A stretch of 54,874 nt of DNA from Prevotella sp. (GCA_017483805.1 JAFUUL010000024.1:1-54874), one strand, 5' to 3'; positions 25,119-34,218 are shown, numbered from the stretch's first letter. The notes: a model not told the origin generated them from the sequence alone. Translations and numbers: made by a program.

Positions 25119-26413
25119 CCAGCATGAGGACTAACATACTTTATACGAAAATAGCAATAGTATTGATATGGGTGTTATTGTCCTGCGGTCATAAAACTAT
25201 GGAGGAATGGAGGGCTGAGTGTGACTACATAGGCGACTTCCATGATGGTTACGCTCTCTGCATGAAAGACAAAATATGGTTTTTCATAGACGAGGAAGGC
25301 AAAAAATGCACCCGTGAGTTTGATGAGGCACAGGAGTTCGCCAATGGCTATGCCATAGCCAGATACTACCACGACGGCCAGTCAGATGTCGTATTTCTGA
25401 ATAAGGACTGCAAAGAAAAGAAATATCCCGTATCCAAGACATTTGGTAATGTCAACGCAATGGGGAATGTCTGGGTATCAGTCAATGGAAATGATGCCAT
25501 TCTGATGAATGTTGAGACGGGCTCTTTCAGATTGAATCTCGACAGTGGCGAATATCTTCAGCAAGTACTGGATAATGGGAATGCCGTGGTTATGCGCAAC
25601 CCAGAGAAAGAAAAGGACGAGTACTATAGAAATCAGGCATGGCTCCAGTTTGCCATATATGATGCTGACGGTGAAATTCTGGTACCCTATGGGAAATACT
25701 CCTATATTGGCCTTTTCAAAAATGGGCTGGCCAAATACTCTACGACGGGCTACGTGACCAGAATCTTCATCAATGGTGGAATGGAGAGCATCAACTATAT
25801 CCTCAATGCCGACCCTGATGACATCATCTATGGTCGCAACTACGGGCGTCTGGGATTTATCAACGAGGACGGCGAGATCGCCGTTCCAGAGCGCTATCGT
25901 TTGGCCATGGACTTTACTCCTGCAGGCTATGCCAAGGTGAATCCTGACAATTATCCAGAATTAGGCGTCTATGGAACAATTATAGACCGCCAAGGGCACG
26001 AACTCTCGGGCCGCAGTAAGATTGTTGCTTCTGCTACTTATCTGGAAGATGGGAAATGGAGTTCTGGCAAGGATGAAGAGGGTAACTACCTGTCAGCCAA
26101 CAACAAGGGAGTTGTCAAGGTATGGGGCCCGGGCGTAAAGGTGGCATCAGTCAATGATGTCATAGCAACCAAGGAGGGCTCGTTGTATTCATTCTATCGC
26201 ACGACAGAAGATAGTCTGGAACCAATGTTCGCGCTGAATGGCACAGGTCAGGCTAATGAAGTGATCTGCTACAGGAATGGCAATGTCTTTGAAGTGTATT
26301 CAGGCCCCCAAAACCGTTATTGCGAGAGATATGACCCGGCAGGACATCGATTCGCGGCGGAATATGTGCAGATTGGGCCACGCGACAGGTATTGCGCATT
26401 CATCTTTGAATAA
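25115..26413 (+). CDS. WG-repeat lipoprotein (432 residues)
   Basis: A paralogue of the preceding gene with lipobox LLSC and the same SCGHKTMEEW start of the mature protein. The WG-like repeats continue (IWFFIDEEGKK, GRLGFINEDGEIAVPERY), and about 110 extra residues at the C terminus have further beta repeats ending RDRYCAFIFE. It starts in the stop of its neighbour (ATGA), so the two are co-translated. An alternative start at 25124 would shorten the signal region by three residues. The function is unknown. Confidence 0.8.
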   Translation: MTSMRTNILYTKIAIVLIWVLLSCGHKTMEEWRAECDYIGDFHDGYALCMKDKIWFFIDEEGKKCTREFDEAQEFANGYAIARYYHDGQSDVVFLNKDCKEKKYPVSKTFGNVNAMGNVWVSVNGNDAILMNVETGSFRLNLDSGEYLQQVLDNGNAVVMRNPEKEKDEYYRNQAWLQFAIYDADGEILVPYGKYSYIGLFKNGLAKYSTTGYVTRIFINGGMESINYILNADPDDIIYGRNYGRLGFINEDGEIAVPERYRLAMDFTPAGYAKVNPDNYPELGVYGTIIDRQGHELSGRSKIVASATYLEDGKWSSGKDEEGNYLSANNKGVVKVWGPGVKVASVNDVIATKEGSLYSFYRTTEDSLEPMFALNGTGQANEVICYRNGNVFEVYSGPQNRYCERYDPAGHRFAAEYVQIGPRDRYCAFIFE

Positions 26414-26418
26414 GAGGC

Positions 26419-27219
26419 TCAGTATTCCAGCAGTTTCATCGTCATCTGCCCATCGAAACTGATGAGCGTCTCCACCAGATAGCAACTGGCGCCGTCGGGT
26501 ATGCAGAGCGTGGCATCGAAATGGACGCCTCGGGCATCGATGTGGTCGTACTGCATATTGCCCAGTATGGCCTGGTCGAGAAACTCCTGAGGCACATCCG
26601 CGGCATACATCTGCTTATTGAAATCGCGCGAATAGAGACAGTCGGCCCCTCGATAGAGGCTGATGTGGATGATGTTGTCATAGTAGACATTCTCCACGCC
26701 CAAGCCCTCGCTGTTGTAGGTGGTTTTGACGACCTTGTACTTGGTGGGATTGACGGCCACATACCAGTGATAGCGTTCGCCGCCAAAGAAGACCACAGAG
26801 TCCATCTTGATGACCTCGGTCACTGTCAGTATCTCCGGCTGACGATGGACGAATGCGATGGTATCGTCCTCCGTCTCGCTCTTGACGAACTTGCGCAGGT
26901 CGCCCGTCTGGTTCTGAAACCAGAACACATAGGCACTCTGCTTGACAATGGGATAGCGGTTCGGCCCCAGACAGAGCGAATCGTCGACGATGCGGAAGTA
27001 GGCCGGCTGGCTGGTGGAGTCAGGATAATAGATGGTGTCGCCCTCGGCACGGAAGGCCACCTCCTGCGTCTCGTCCTCAATCCAGATGCCCTGCAGCAGG
27101 GCCTTGGCCTCGGCACTCTCCACCTCATCAGCACGCACCTCCGTGGTGTTGCTCTGCTGCTTGCAGGAAGCCAGCAGGAGCAGACAGACAACGGTGAATA
27201 TAATGTTGCGAATCCTCAT
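26419..27219 (-). CDS. DUF4738-like lipoprotein
   Basis: The product has 266 residues with lipobox LASC. The C-terminal region (VVKTTYNSEGLGVENVYYDN, then LYSRDFNK) resembles DUF4738, a Bacteroidetes-only domain without known function. The N-terminal region (LLQGIWIEDETQEVAFRAEG) looks like a small lipocalin-like strand module. It starts directly after the ugd stop with no spacer, so it is likely read from the ugd transcript. It converges on the WG-repeat operon with only 5 bp between stops. Confidence 0.75.
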   Translation of the reverse strand: MRIRNIIFTVVCLLLLASCKQQSNTTEVRADEVESAEAKALLQGIWIEDETQEVAFRAEGDTIYYPDSTSQPAYFRIVDDSLCLGPNRYPIVKQSAYVFWFQNQTGDLRKFVKSETEDDTIAFVHRQPEILTVTEVIKMDSVVFFGGERYHWYVAVNPTKYKVVKTTYNSEGLGVENVYYDNIIHISLYRGADCLYSRDFNKQMYAADVPQEFLDQAILGNMQYDHIDARGVHFDATLCIPDGASCYLVETLISFDGQMTMKLLEY

Positions 27220-28536
27220 TTATTTTCCTATGCAGTGATACTCAAAGCCGTTCTCCTCGATCTCCTCGATGTCGAAGATGTTGCGGCCGTCGATGACCAG
27301 CGGACGGCGCATGGCTTTCTTGATGACGCCCCAGGTGGGCAGACGGAACTCCTTCCACTCGGTGAGCAGCAGCATGGCGTCGGCATCGAGCACGGCATCG
27401 TACATATCGCGGCAGTAGACCACCTGATCGCCGATGCGGCGCTTGCATTCGTCCATAGCAATGGGGTCGAACACTCGAATCTTGCAACCTGCGCCCAGCA
27501 GTTTGTCAATCATCACCAGAGCCGTAGACTCTCGCATATCGTCGGTCTCCGGCTTGAACGACAGTCCCCAGATGGCAATCGTCTTGCCCTCAAGTGACTC
27601 GCCGCCGAATGCCTTCTGCAACTTATCGAAGAGGATGGACTTCTGGCGCTCGTTCACACGCTCCACAGCCTTGAGCACCTCCATCGAATAGCCGTTCTGG
27701 TCGGCCGTCTTGATGAGGGCCTTCACATCCTTGGGGAAGCAGGAGCCACCATAGCCGCAACCGGCATAGAGGAACTTGCGGCCGATGCGGGTGTCGCTGC
27801 CGATACCGGCACGAACCATGTTGACATCGGCCCCAACCCGTTCACACAGGTTGGCAATGTCATTCATGAACGAGATGCGGGTGGCCAGCATCGAATTGGC
27901 AGCATACTTGGTCATCTCGGCCGACGGGATATCCATGAAAATGACACGGAAGTTGTTGATCAGGAAAGGCTTGTAGAGTTTGGTCAGCGTCTTCTTGGCC
28001 TTCTCGCTCTCCACGCCTACAACCACACGGTCCGGACTCATAAAGTCCTTGATGGCGTTGCCTTCCTTGAGGAACTCAGGATTGGAAGCCACATCGAAAG
28101 GTACATCCACGCCACGCTTGCGGAGTTCTTCCTCTATGGTGTGGCGCACCTTGCGGGCCGTACCCACAGGAACGGTCGACTTGGTGACTACCACCAGATA
28201 GCGGTTCAGATTTTCGCCGATGGTCTTGGCCACCTGCAGCACATACTTCAAGTCGGCCGAGCCATCCTCGTCAGGGGGCGTACCCACAGCGGAGAACACG
28301 ATCTCCTGGTCGTTCAAGACTGACGCCAGATCGGTGGTGAACTTCAGTCGGCCAGCCTTCACATTCTTCTGCACCAACTGATCCAGGCCCGGCTCGTAGA
28401 TGGGTATCTCACCATTCTTCAGCCGTTCCACCTTTTTCTCGTCCACATCCACACAAGTCACATTGACACCCGTCTCGGCAAAACATGCTCCAGACACCAG
28501 ACCAACATAACCCGTACCTACAATTGCTATATTCAT
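27220..28536 (-). CDS. ugd: UDP-glucose 6-dehydrogenase
   Basis: The product has 438 residues, the normal length. It oxidises UDP-glucose to UDP-glucuronate, a sugar donor for surface polysaccharides. The NAD-binding VGTGYVGLVSGACFAETG, the catalytic-cysteine motif CGYGGSCFPKDV, and the C-terminal GLSFKPETDDMRES are present. It lies downstream of rfbC with 36 bp between them and 5 kb from the exopolysaccharide locus it could supply. Confidence 0.96.
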   Translation of the reverse strand: MNIAIVGTGYVGLVSGACFAETGVNVTCVDVDEKKVERLKNGEIPIYEPGLDQLVQKNVKAGRLKFTTDLASVLNDQEIVFSAVGTPPDEDGSADLKYVLQVAKTIGENLNRYLVVVTKSTVPVGTARKVRHTIEEELRKRGVDVPFDVASNPEFLKEGNAIKDFMSPDRVVVGVESEKAKKTLTKLYKPFLINNFRVIFMDIPSAEMTKYAANSMLATRISFMNDIANLCERVGADVNMVRAGIGSDTRIGRKFLYAGCGYGGSCFPKDVKALIKTADQNGYSMEVLKAVERVNERQKSILFDKLQKAFGGESLEGKTIAIWGLSFKPETDDMRESTALVMIDKLLGAGCKIRVFDPIAMDECKRRIGDQVVYCRDMYDAVLDADAMLLLTEWKEFRLPTWGVIKKAMRRPLVIDGRNIFDIEEIEENGFEYHCIGK

Positions 28537-28572
28537 ATCATAGAAATGTATTACACCTTATTAATATATAGT

Positions 28573-29121
28573 CTAATCGAAACACTCGGCCTCACTCAGC
28601 AGGGGCTGGCGCAAATCTTTATCGCTGGTCAGCACATCCTTGGGGTCAATGGGCCACTCGATGCCCAGCGCAGGATCGTTCCAACGAATGCCGGCCTCGG
28701 CCTGTGGGGCATAGACATTGTCCACCTTATAAGCGAAGATAGCCTCCTGACTCAACACCAGAAAGCCGTGGGCAAAGCCGCGGGGGATGAAGAACTGCCG
28801 CTTGTTGTCCTCGGTCAGTTCCACCATCGCATGCTGTCCGAAGGTGGGCGAAGAGCGACGGATGTCCACAGCGACATCGAGCACACGTCCCTTGATGACC
28901 CTAACCAGTTTGGCCTGCGAGAATTCACCTTTCTGATAGTGCAATCCACGAAGCACGCCATAGGAAGACTTCGACTCATTGTCCTGAATGAAATCAACCT
29001 GGCCCACATGCTCATTGAATTCGGCCTGTTTCCAGGTCTCAACAAAGTAGCCACGCGCATCATTAAACACCCGAGGCTCAATCACATACACCCCTTTGAT
29101 GGAGGTTTCCTTGTATTCCAT
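28573..29121 (-). CDS. rfbC: dTDP-4-dehydrorhamnose 3,5-epimerase
   Basis: The product has 182 residues, normal length. It performs the epimerisation step from dTDP-4-keto-6-deoxyglucose to the L-rhamnose precursor. The family start IKGVYVIEPRVFNDARGYF, the active-site GLHYQKGEFSQAKLVRV and IPRGFAHGFLVLS are all present. rfbA, rfbB and rfbD are not in the window, so the rest of the dTDP-rhamnose pathway must be elsewhere. Confidence 0.96.
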   Translation of the reverse strand: MEYKETSIKGVYVIEPRVFNDARGYFVETWKQAEFNEHVGQVDFIQDNESKSSYGVLRGLHYQKGEFSQAKLVRVIKGRVLDVAVDIRRSSPTFGQHAMVELTEDNKRQFFIPRGFAHGFLVLSQEAIFAYKVDNVYAPQAEAGIRWNDPALGIEWPIDPKDVLTSDKDLRQPLLSEAECFD

Positions 29122-29150
29122 ACCTTATTTCATCACGAGTTTTCAGGGTG

Positions 29151-29158
29151 CAAAAGTA
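29151..29158 (-). promoter_or_regulatory. -7 promoter box TACTTTTG for rfbC-ugd
   Basis: The minus strand reads TACTTTTG, 29 bp upstream of the rfbC start. Confidence 0.55.
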
Positions 29159-29224
29159 AGAAATATATTCGTAAATAGAGAACTTTTTTCTCGTTTTTTA
29201 TTTGCTCATCTCAGAAAAAAGCCG

Positions 29225-29232
29225 TACCTTTG
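29225..29232 (+). promoter_or_regulatory. -7 promoter box TACCTTTG with TTTG at -33
   Basis: TACCTTTG with TTTG at 29201-29204 (20 bp spacing), a strong match. It ends only 4 bp before the GTG start at 29237, so the transcript would be leaderless or nearly so. Confidence 0.7.
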
Positions 29233-29236
29233 CATC

Positions 29237-30205
29237 GTGATTGAACTAAGCAGACATATAGAAATACTGTTATTGAGCAACGACTGTGTCATCGTGCCCG
29301 ACTTGGGCGGCTTTATGGCACACCACATCGATGCCCGATACGACGAGCGGGAGCAGATGTTCCTGCCCCCTCTGCGTACACTGGGTTTCAATCCCCAGTT
29401 GAAGATGAACGACTCGCTGCTGGTTCAGTCATACATCGAAGCCTACGACATCAGTTACCCTGAGGCGCTGCGCCGCATCCAGTCGGAGGTAGTAGAACTC
29501 AAGCAGCACCTGGAGACGGAGGGGATGTTCGAACTGAACGACATCGGCATACTGAGCATCAACGGAGAAGGTAACTTGCAGTTTGCCCCCTGCGAGGCAG
29601 GTATCCTGACGCCCAGCCTCTACGGCCTAGGGGCCTTCGAGATGAAGCCACTTCGCAGCAAAGCAATTGAGGTACCCGTAAAAGCCGACCTGAAGGACGA
29701 GAACACCATCACCATCAAGATGTCATGGCTGCGCAATATGGCTGCTGCCGCCGCTGCCGTGGTTGCCTTCCTGATGATTAGTTCGCCGATTTCCAACAGC
29801 CAGATGCCAGCGACTGTGCAGCAGAGTGCCTTCCTTTCGATTAGCAACACCCAGCAACAGCCTGTCAGCACCGATGACACTTTAGTCACTGCCCCCCAGC
29901 AGGCCTCAACAGAAGAACCCGCTATTGAGCAGGCAGAGGAAATGCCTGCCGCAGAGCCTGCCATCACCGAGTCTGCCCCCCGCTACTGCATCGTGATGGC
30001 CAGTCAGGTGAGCAAGCGCAATGCAGAGGACTTTGTCGAGCGGCTGGGCAAGAAGGGCTTCAACAACGCCTACATCCTCGAAACGAAATTCCGTCGCGTG
30101 GTCTATGGCTCGTTTGCATCAGACGATGAGGCAAATGCTGAGTTGAAAAGCCTGCGCTCTCAGAGCAGTCTGTTCAACGAGAGTTGGGTGATGGAAATAA
30201 AATAA
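29237..30205 (+). CDS. HU-CCDC81 / SPOR-domain protein
   Basis: The product has about 322 residues. The start is the GTG at 29237: family members begin with the IELSRHIEILLLSNDCVIVP segment and no ATG lies between it and the rfbC promoter. Residues 1-150 form the two HU-like domains of the bacterial CCDC81 type (VPDLGGFMAHHIDARYD, FNPQLKMNDSLLVQSYI). One membrane helix follows at about 160-178 (MAAAAAAVVAFLMISS), then a Ser/Thr/Gln/Glu-rich linker, and a C-terminal SPOR domain (YCIVMASQVSKRNAEDFVER) that binds denuded peptidoglycan. The layout suggests a link between DNA or a cytoplasmic partner and the division-site wall. Confidence 0.9.
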   Translation: MIELSRHIEILLLSNDCVIVPDLGGFMAHHIDARYDEREQMFLPPLRTLGFNPQLKMNDSLLVQSYIEAYDISYPEALRRIQSEVVELKQHLETEGMFELNDIGILSINGEGNLQFAPCEAGILTPSLYGLGAFEMKPLRSKAIEVPVKADLKDENTITIKMSWLRNMAAAAAAVVAFLMISSPISNSQMPATVQQSAFLSISNTQQQPVSTDDTLVTAPQQASTEEPAIEQAEEMPAAEPAITESAPRYCIVMASQVSKRNAEDFVERLGKKGFNNAYILETKFRRVVYGSFASDDEANAELKSLRSQSSLFNESWVMEIK

Positions 30206-30210
30206 GGTCT

Positions 30211-30750
30211 ATGAAGCGAGTACGCTGTCCGAAGTGCGAGAATCACATTACTTTTGACGAAACGAAATATGCGGCTGGCCAGTCGTTGGTATTCCAATGC
30301 CCTGACTGTGGCAAACAGTTCGGTATCCGCATCGGTGTGTCGAAACTGCGCAACACGCAAAAGGAAGAGAACGAAGCCGACACCCAGCAGCAGATAGCCG
30401 ATTCGGCATACGGCAGCATTGTGGTCATAGAGAACGTGTTCCACTACAAGCAGGTCATCCCCCTGCAGATGGGCGACAACGTGATCGGCCGCCACCAGAA
30501 AGGCAATCCCGTCAACACACCCTTTGAGACCGTAGACCCCAGCGTGGACCTAAACCACTGTACCATCACCGTCGGCCGTGACAAGAAAGGGAACCTTCGC
30601 TACACCCTTCGCGACAACAACAGTAACACCGGCACCTTCGTAGACAATGTGGAACTGGCCCAGGGCGAACGGCGCATCATAGAAGACAGCACCCTGTTCA
30701 CCATCGGTGCCACCAGCATTATCCTGAAACTCTCGGAACAAGAACAATAA
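30211..30750 (+). CDS. Zinc-ribbon FHA-domain protein
   Basis: The product has 179 residues. An N-terminal zinc ribbon with two CxxC pairs (VRCPKCENHITF and FQCPDCGKQF) leads to a forkhead-associated domain: VIGRHQKGNP, DLNHCTITV and RDNNSNTGTFVDN contain the Arg, His and Asn that contact phosphothreonine. It should bind phosphorylated partners in the cytoplasm. The start at 30211 is 5 bp after the SPOR gene stop, so the two are an operon, possibly for cell division or envelope assembly. Confidence 0.88.
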   Translation: MKRVRCPKCENHITFDETKYAAGQSLVFQCPDCGKQFGIRIGVSKLRNTQKEENEADTQQQIADSAYGSIVVIENVFHYKQVIPLQMGDNVIGRHQKGNPVNTPFETVDPSVDLNHCTITVGRDKKGNLRYTLRDNNSNTGTFVDNVELAQGERRIIEDSTLFTIGATSIILKLSEQEQ

Positions 30751-30754
30751 CAAA

Positions 30755-30786
30755 AAGAGTCGTTCGCTGCATGGCGAACGACTCTT
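30755..30786. terminator. Bidirectional terminator
   Basis: A perfect 13-bp stem (30755-30767 with 30774-30786, AAGAGTCGTTCGC arm) and a 6-base loop lie between the convergent FHA and xylA genes, 4 bp after the FHA stop. A-rich and T-rich flanks allow use in both directions. Confidence 0.9.
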
Positions 30787-30807
30787 CTTCATATCCAATA
30801 TGGCGTC

Positions 30808-32127
30808 TTACTTTGCATAAAGAGCCACGATGGTCTCGTACTTCTCCTGTTTGCCACTGGTCTGCTTAGGTTCTTCCACCTTCTTGCCATACTCATAGGC
30901 ATCCTCAAGAGTCAGTTTGCCGTCCTCAAAGTCTTTGCCGATGCCCTGGTCGAAGGATGCATAGCGAGCCTTCTTCATGGCGGGCAGTTCTGAGTTTTCC
31001 AGAATGTCGGCGGCATTCAGCAGTGCACGTGCCATAGCATCCATACCACTGATATGGGCGATGAAGAGATCCTCCAGATCTGTCGAGTTACGACGAATCT
31101 TGGCATCGAAGTTGGTACCGCCATTGCCCAGACCACCATTACGGATAATCTCAAGCATGGCCTGCGTCAGTTCGTAGTTGTCGATGGGGAACTGGTCGGT
31201 ATCCCAGCCATTCTGGGCATCACCGCGGTTGGCATCGATACTGCCCAGCATACCGGCATCGACGGCGCAAGCCAGTTCATGCTCGAAGGTGTGACCTGCC
31301 AGTGTGGCGTGGTTCACCTCGATGTTCACCTTGAAGTCCTTATCCAGATTATGGGCACGGAGGAAGCCGATGACCGTCTCCGTGTCAACGTCATACTGGT
31401 GCTTCGACGGTTCCATGGGCTTGGGCTCGATGAGGAAGGTGCCCTTGAAGCCCTGCTTGCGGGCATAGTCGCGGGCCATGGTCAGCATGGTGGCCATGTG
31501 CTCTTTCTCACGCTTCTGGTCGGTGTTCAGCAGGCTCATATAACCCTCGCGGCCACCCCAGAACACATAGTTCTGTCCGCCCAGTTTGATCGTAGCATCG
31601 ATAGCATTCTTGATCTGCACAATGGCTCGGGCTACCACGTCAAAGTCGGGATTGGTGCTGGCACCATTAGCATAACGCTTATTGCCGAACACGTTAGCCG
31701 TACCCCACAGCAGTTTGATGTTGGGATACTGCTGCATCTTCAGCAGAGCATAGTCGGTAATCTCCTTCATGCGACACTCGTACTCAGCGATAGTCTCACC
31801 CTCCTCAACGAGGTCCACATCGTGGAAGCAGAAATACTCTATGCCCAACTTATCCATAATCTCGAAGCCGGCATCCATCTTGTCCTTGGCACGCTGAACA
31901 GCATCAGCGGCCTTGTCCCACTCGTAACTGCGGGTCTGACCACCGAACTGGTCGCTGGAGGCTCCACCCAGTGTGTGCCACCAAGCCATGGCGAACTTCA
32001 GCCAGTCCTTCATCTTCTTGCCCATCACCACACGCTCCGGCTCATAATAGTGGAAGGCCATCACGTTCTTGCTGTCTTTTCCCTCGAAAGGAATCTTGCC
32101 TGTAAAGGCGAAATACTCTTTAGCCAT
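30808..32127 (-). CDS. xylA: Xylose isomerase
   Basis: The product has 439 residues, normal for the long class. It converts D-xylose to D-xylulose in the cytoplasm. Active-site and metal motifs are present: FCFHDVDLVEEG (catalytic His), KPMEPSKHQYD, EVNHATLAGHTFEHE and GMLGSIDANRGD. It starts 9 bp after the xylB stop and is the second gene of the operon. No xylose transporter or XylR regulator is in the window. Confidence 0.98.
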   Translation of the reverse strand: MAKEYFAFTGKIPFEGKDSKNVMAFHYYEPERVVMGKKMKDWLKFAMAWWHTLGGASSDQFGGQTRSYEWDKAADAVQRAKDKMDAGFEIMDKLGIEYFCFHDVDLVEEGETIAEYECRMKEITDYALLKMQQYPNIKLLWGTANVFGNKRYANGASTNPDFDVVARAIVQIKNAIDATIKLGGQNYVFWGGREGYMSLLNTDQKREKEHMATMLTMARDYARKQGFKGTFLIEPKPMEPSKHQYDVDTETVIGFLRAHNLDKDFKVNIEVNHATLAGHTFEHELACAVDAGMLGSIDANRGDAQNGWDTDQFPIDNYELTQAMLEIIRNGGLGNGGTNFDAKIRRNSTDLEDLFIAHISGMDAMARALLNAADILENSELPAMKKARYASFDQGIGKDFEDGKLTLEDAYEYGKKVEEPKQTSGKQEKYETIVALYAK

Positions 32128-32136
32128 AACTTTTAC

Positions 32137-33630
32137 TTAATTTTTGATATTGGTATTTAGAATTTCTTTCCACTGCTGATAGGCTTCCTGATAGGCCTGA
32201 CGACTGGCCTCCTCTGGCTCAATGACCTGCAACTTCTCAAGCGTTGCAAAGGCCTCGTCGTGATCCTTGTAGATGCCTGCTCCGATACCGGCACCCTTGG
32301 CAGCGCCCACAGATCCGTCGGTATCGTAGAGTTCGATCGTCGCCCCGCTGACTCCCGCAAGGGTATTGCGGAACAACGGACTGAGGAACATATTGGCCTT
32401 GCCAGCATGTATCTTCTGGATGTCCATGCCCATCTGCTGCATTACCTCCATACCATAGCAGAAGGAGAACACGATGCCCTCCTGGGCGGCTCGCACCAAG
32501 TGGGCACGGCTGTGCTTGTTGAAGTTAAGCCCATGGATGGAGCATCCCAATTCCTTATTCTCCAGAACGCGCTCAGCACCATTACCAAACGGCATGATGC
32601 ACACGCCGTCGCTGCCAATGGGAGCCTGTGCGGCCAGGTCGTTCATCTCAGCATAGCCCATGTCGAAAGTCACGTTGCGATGCATCCAGGCATTGAGGAT
32701 GCCTGTTCCGTTGACACAGAGGAGAACGCCCAGGCGTGGATTCTCTGCCGAATGGTTCACATGGGCAAAGGTGTTCACCCTCGACTTGGGGTCGTAGCCC
32801 ACTTCGCCCAGCACGCCATAGACCACACCTGACGTACCAGCCGTAGCGGCAATCTCGCCAGGATTGAACACATTGAGCGACAGGGCGTTGTTGGGCTGAT
32901 CGCCACCACGATAAGTAATGGGCGTGCCAGCCTTCAGTCCCAGTTCTGCGGCAGCCTGCTCCGAGACGACACTCTGCTCTGAGAATGTCGGCACGATGTC
33001 GGCAATCAGCGCAGAATCAAAACCATAATAGTCCAGTAGGAACTTGGCCACCTCATTATTCTTAAAGTCCCAGAACATACCTTCCGACAATCCGCTCACG
33101 GTCGTGTTGACCGTACCAGACAGACGCAAGGCCAGATAATCTCCAGGCAACATCACCTTATATATATTATGGTAAAGTTCTGGCTCATTCTCACGCACCC
33201 AAGCCAACTTGGCGGCTGTGAAATTGCCGGGCGAATTCAGCAGATGCGACAGGCACTGCTCACTGCCCAGATCCTTGAAGGCCTTCTCACCGTAAGGCAC
33301 GGCACGAGAGTCGCACCAGATAATCGAGGGGCGCAAAGGCCTCAAGTCCTTGTCTACACATACCAAACCATGCATCTGGTAAGAAATGCCGATGGCGGCG
33401 ATTTCCTCGCCCTTCACCCCACTGTCAGCCATAATCTTCTGCAGCGACTGCTTTGCATACTTCCACCACGACTCGGGGTCTTGTTCGGCCCAGCCTGCCT
33501 TGACAGCCATTATCGGGGCCTCCTTCTCTGGGAAGAAAGCCGATGCCACACACTTACCACTCTCCGAATTCACGAGTGATGCCTTCACGGAAGAACTTCC
33601 GACATCGAAACCTAATAGATATCTTGCCAT
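32137..33630 (-). CDS. xylB: Xylulokinase (FGGY family)
   Basis: The product has 497 residues. It phosphorylates D-xylulose to xylulose 5-phosphate for the pentose phosphate pathway. The FGGY N-terminal phosphate loop (LLGFDVGSSSVKASLVN), the substrate region (GISYQMHGLVCVD), the central GDQPNNALSLNV and the C-terminal ADP-binding GAAKGAGIGAG are seen. It is the first gene of a xylB-xylA operon, with a TAATTTTG box 54 bp upstream. Confidence 0.96.
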   Translation of the reverse strand: MARYLLGFDVGSSSVKASLVNSESGKCVASAFFPEKEAPIMAVKAGWAEQDPESWWKYAKQSLQKIMADSGVKGEEIAAIGISYQMHGLVCVDKDLRPLRPSIIWCDSRAVPYGEKAFKDLGSEQCLSHLLNSPGNFTAAKLAWVRENEPELYHNIYKVMLPGDYLALRLSGTVNTTVSGLSEGMFWDFKNNEVAKFLLDYYGFDSALIADIVPTFSEQSVVSEQAAAELGLKAGTPITYRGGDQPNNALSLNVFNPGEIAATAGTSGVVYGVLGEVGYDPKSRVNTFAHVNHSAENPRLGVLLCVNGTGILNAWMHRNVTFDMGYAEMNDLAAQAPIGSDGVCIMPFGNGAERVLENKELGCSIHGLNFNKHSRAHLVRAAQEGIVFSFCYGMEVMQQMGMDIQKIHAGKANMFLSPLFRNTLAGVSGATIELYDTDGSVGAAKGAGIGAGIYKDHDEAFATLEKLQVIEPEEASRQAYQEAYQQWKEILNTNIKN

Positions 33631-33683
33631 AGTTTTATTGAAATAATTAATTCCCGATTTAAATATTTAATACGAATTGGCCA

Positions 33684-33691
33684 CAAAATTA
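33684..33691 (-). promoter_or_regulatory. -7 promoter box TAATTTTG for xylBA
   Basis: The minus strand reads TAATTTTG, 54 bp upstream of xylB. The match is weaker than others here, as expected for a regulated operon. Confidence 0.45.
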
Positions 33692-33785
33692 CCTATTTTT
33701 TTTCTTAAGAAGAAACAATCACCAAATAATTCGCCCAAAAACTCATTTTTTCCACATTTTCCTTGCTGCTTACAAAAATTTTTAA

Positions 33786-33793
33786 TACCTTTG
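33786..33793 (+). promoter_or_regulatory. -7 promoter box TACCTTTG for the exopolysaccharide locus
   Basis: TACCTTTG with TTG at 33763-33765 (20 bp spacing), 43 bp upstream of the receiver gene. No inverted repeats of an invertible promoter are visible around it. Confidence 0.7.
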
Positions 33794-33836
33794 CAGGTAG
33801 TTTGCAAACCTTATAAACTGAAAAGAGATCTCACAT

Positions 33837-34202
33837 ATGAAAAAGAAAATTCTGATTTTGGACGACAAAGAGACCATAGCAAAGGTACTCACCATCTATC
33901 TTATGAGTGATTACGATGTGGAATGGTTGCCCGATGGACTGGAAGGCGTCAAGTGGCTCCAGGCCGGCAACACCCCCGATCTGATCATTTCTGACATCCG
34001 TATGCCAGGTATGCGCGGCGACGACTTCCTGGAGTGGATTAAGCAGAACGAACTGTTCCGCCATATCCCCGTCATCATGCTCTCCAGCGAAGATTCTACC
34101 AGTGAGCGCATCCGCCTGCTGGAAATCGGTGCCGAGGACTACATCGTGAAGCCGTTCAATCCTATGGAACTTAAAGTCAGAGTCAAGAAGATACTGAACT
34201 GA
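33837..34202 (+). CDS. Stand-alone response-regulator receiver domain
   Basis: The product has 121 residues and consists only of a receiver domain: the acidic pair in LILDDKE, the phospho-acceptor Asp in LIISDIRMPG, Ser in MLSSED and the Lys in VKPFNPMEL. It has no output domain, so it should act through protein contact. It is the first gene of the polysaccharide locus, 16 bp before a phosphoglycosyl transferase that itself has a receiver-like N-terminal domain, which is the obvious candidate partner. No histidine kinase is in the window. Confidence 0.92.
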   Translation: MKKKILILDDKETIAKVLTIYLMSDYDVEWLPDGLEGVKWLQAGNTPDLIISDIRMPGMRGDDFLEWIKQNELFRHIPVIMLSSEDSTSERIRLLEIGAEDYIVKPFNPMELKVRVKKILN

Positions 34203-34218
34203 TTCCTCGTAACAGAAT

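Noticed and set aside
33631-33836. Invertible promoter upstream of the polysaccharide locus, as in Bacteroides capsule loci
   Set aside because: No inverted repeat pair flanks the TACCTTTG box, and there are no UpxY/UpxZ-type genes or recombinase.
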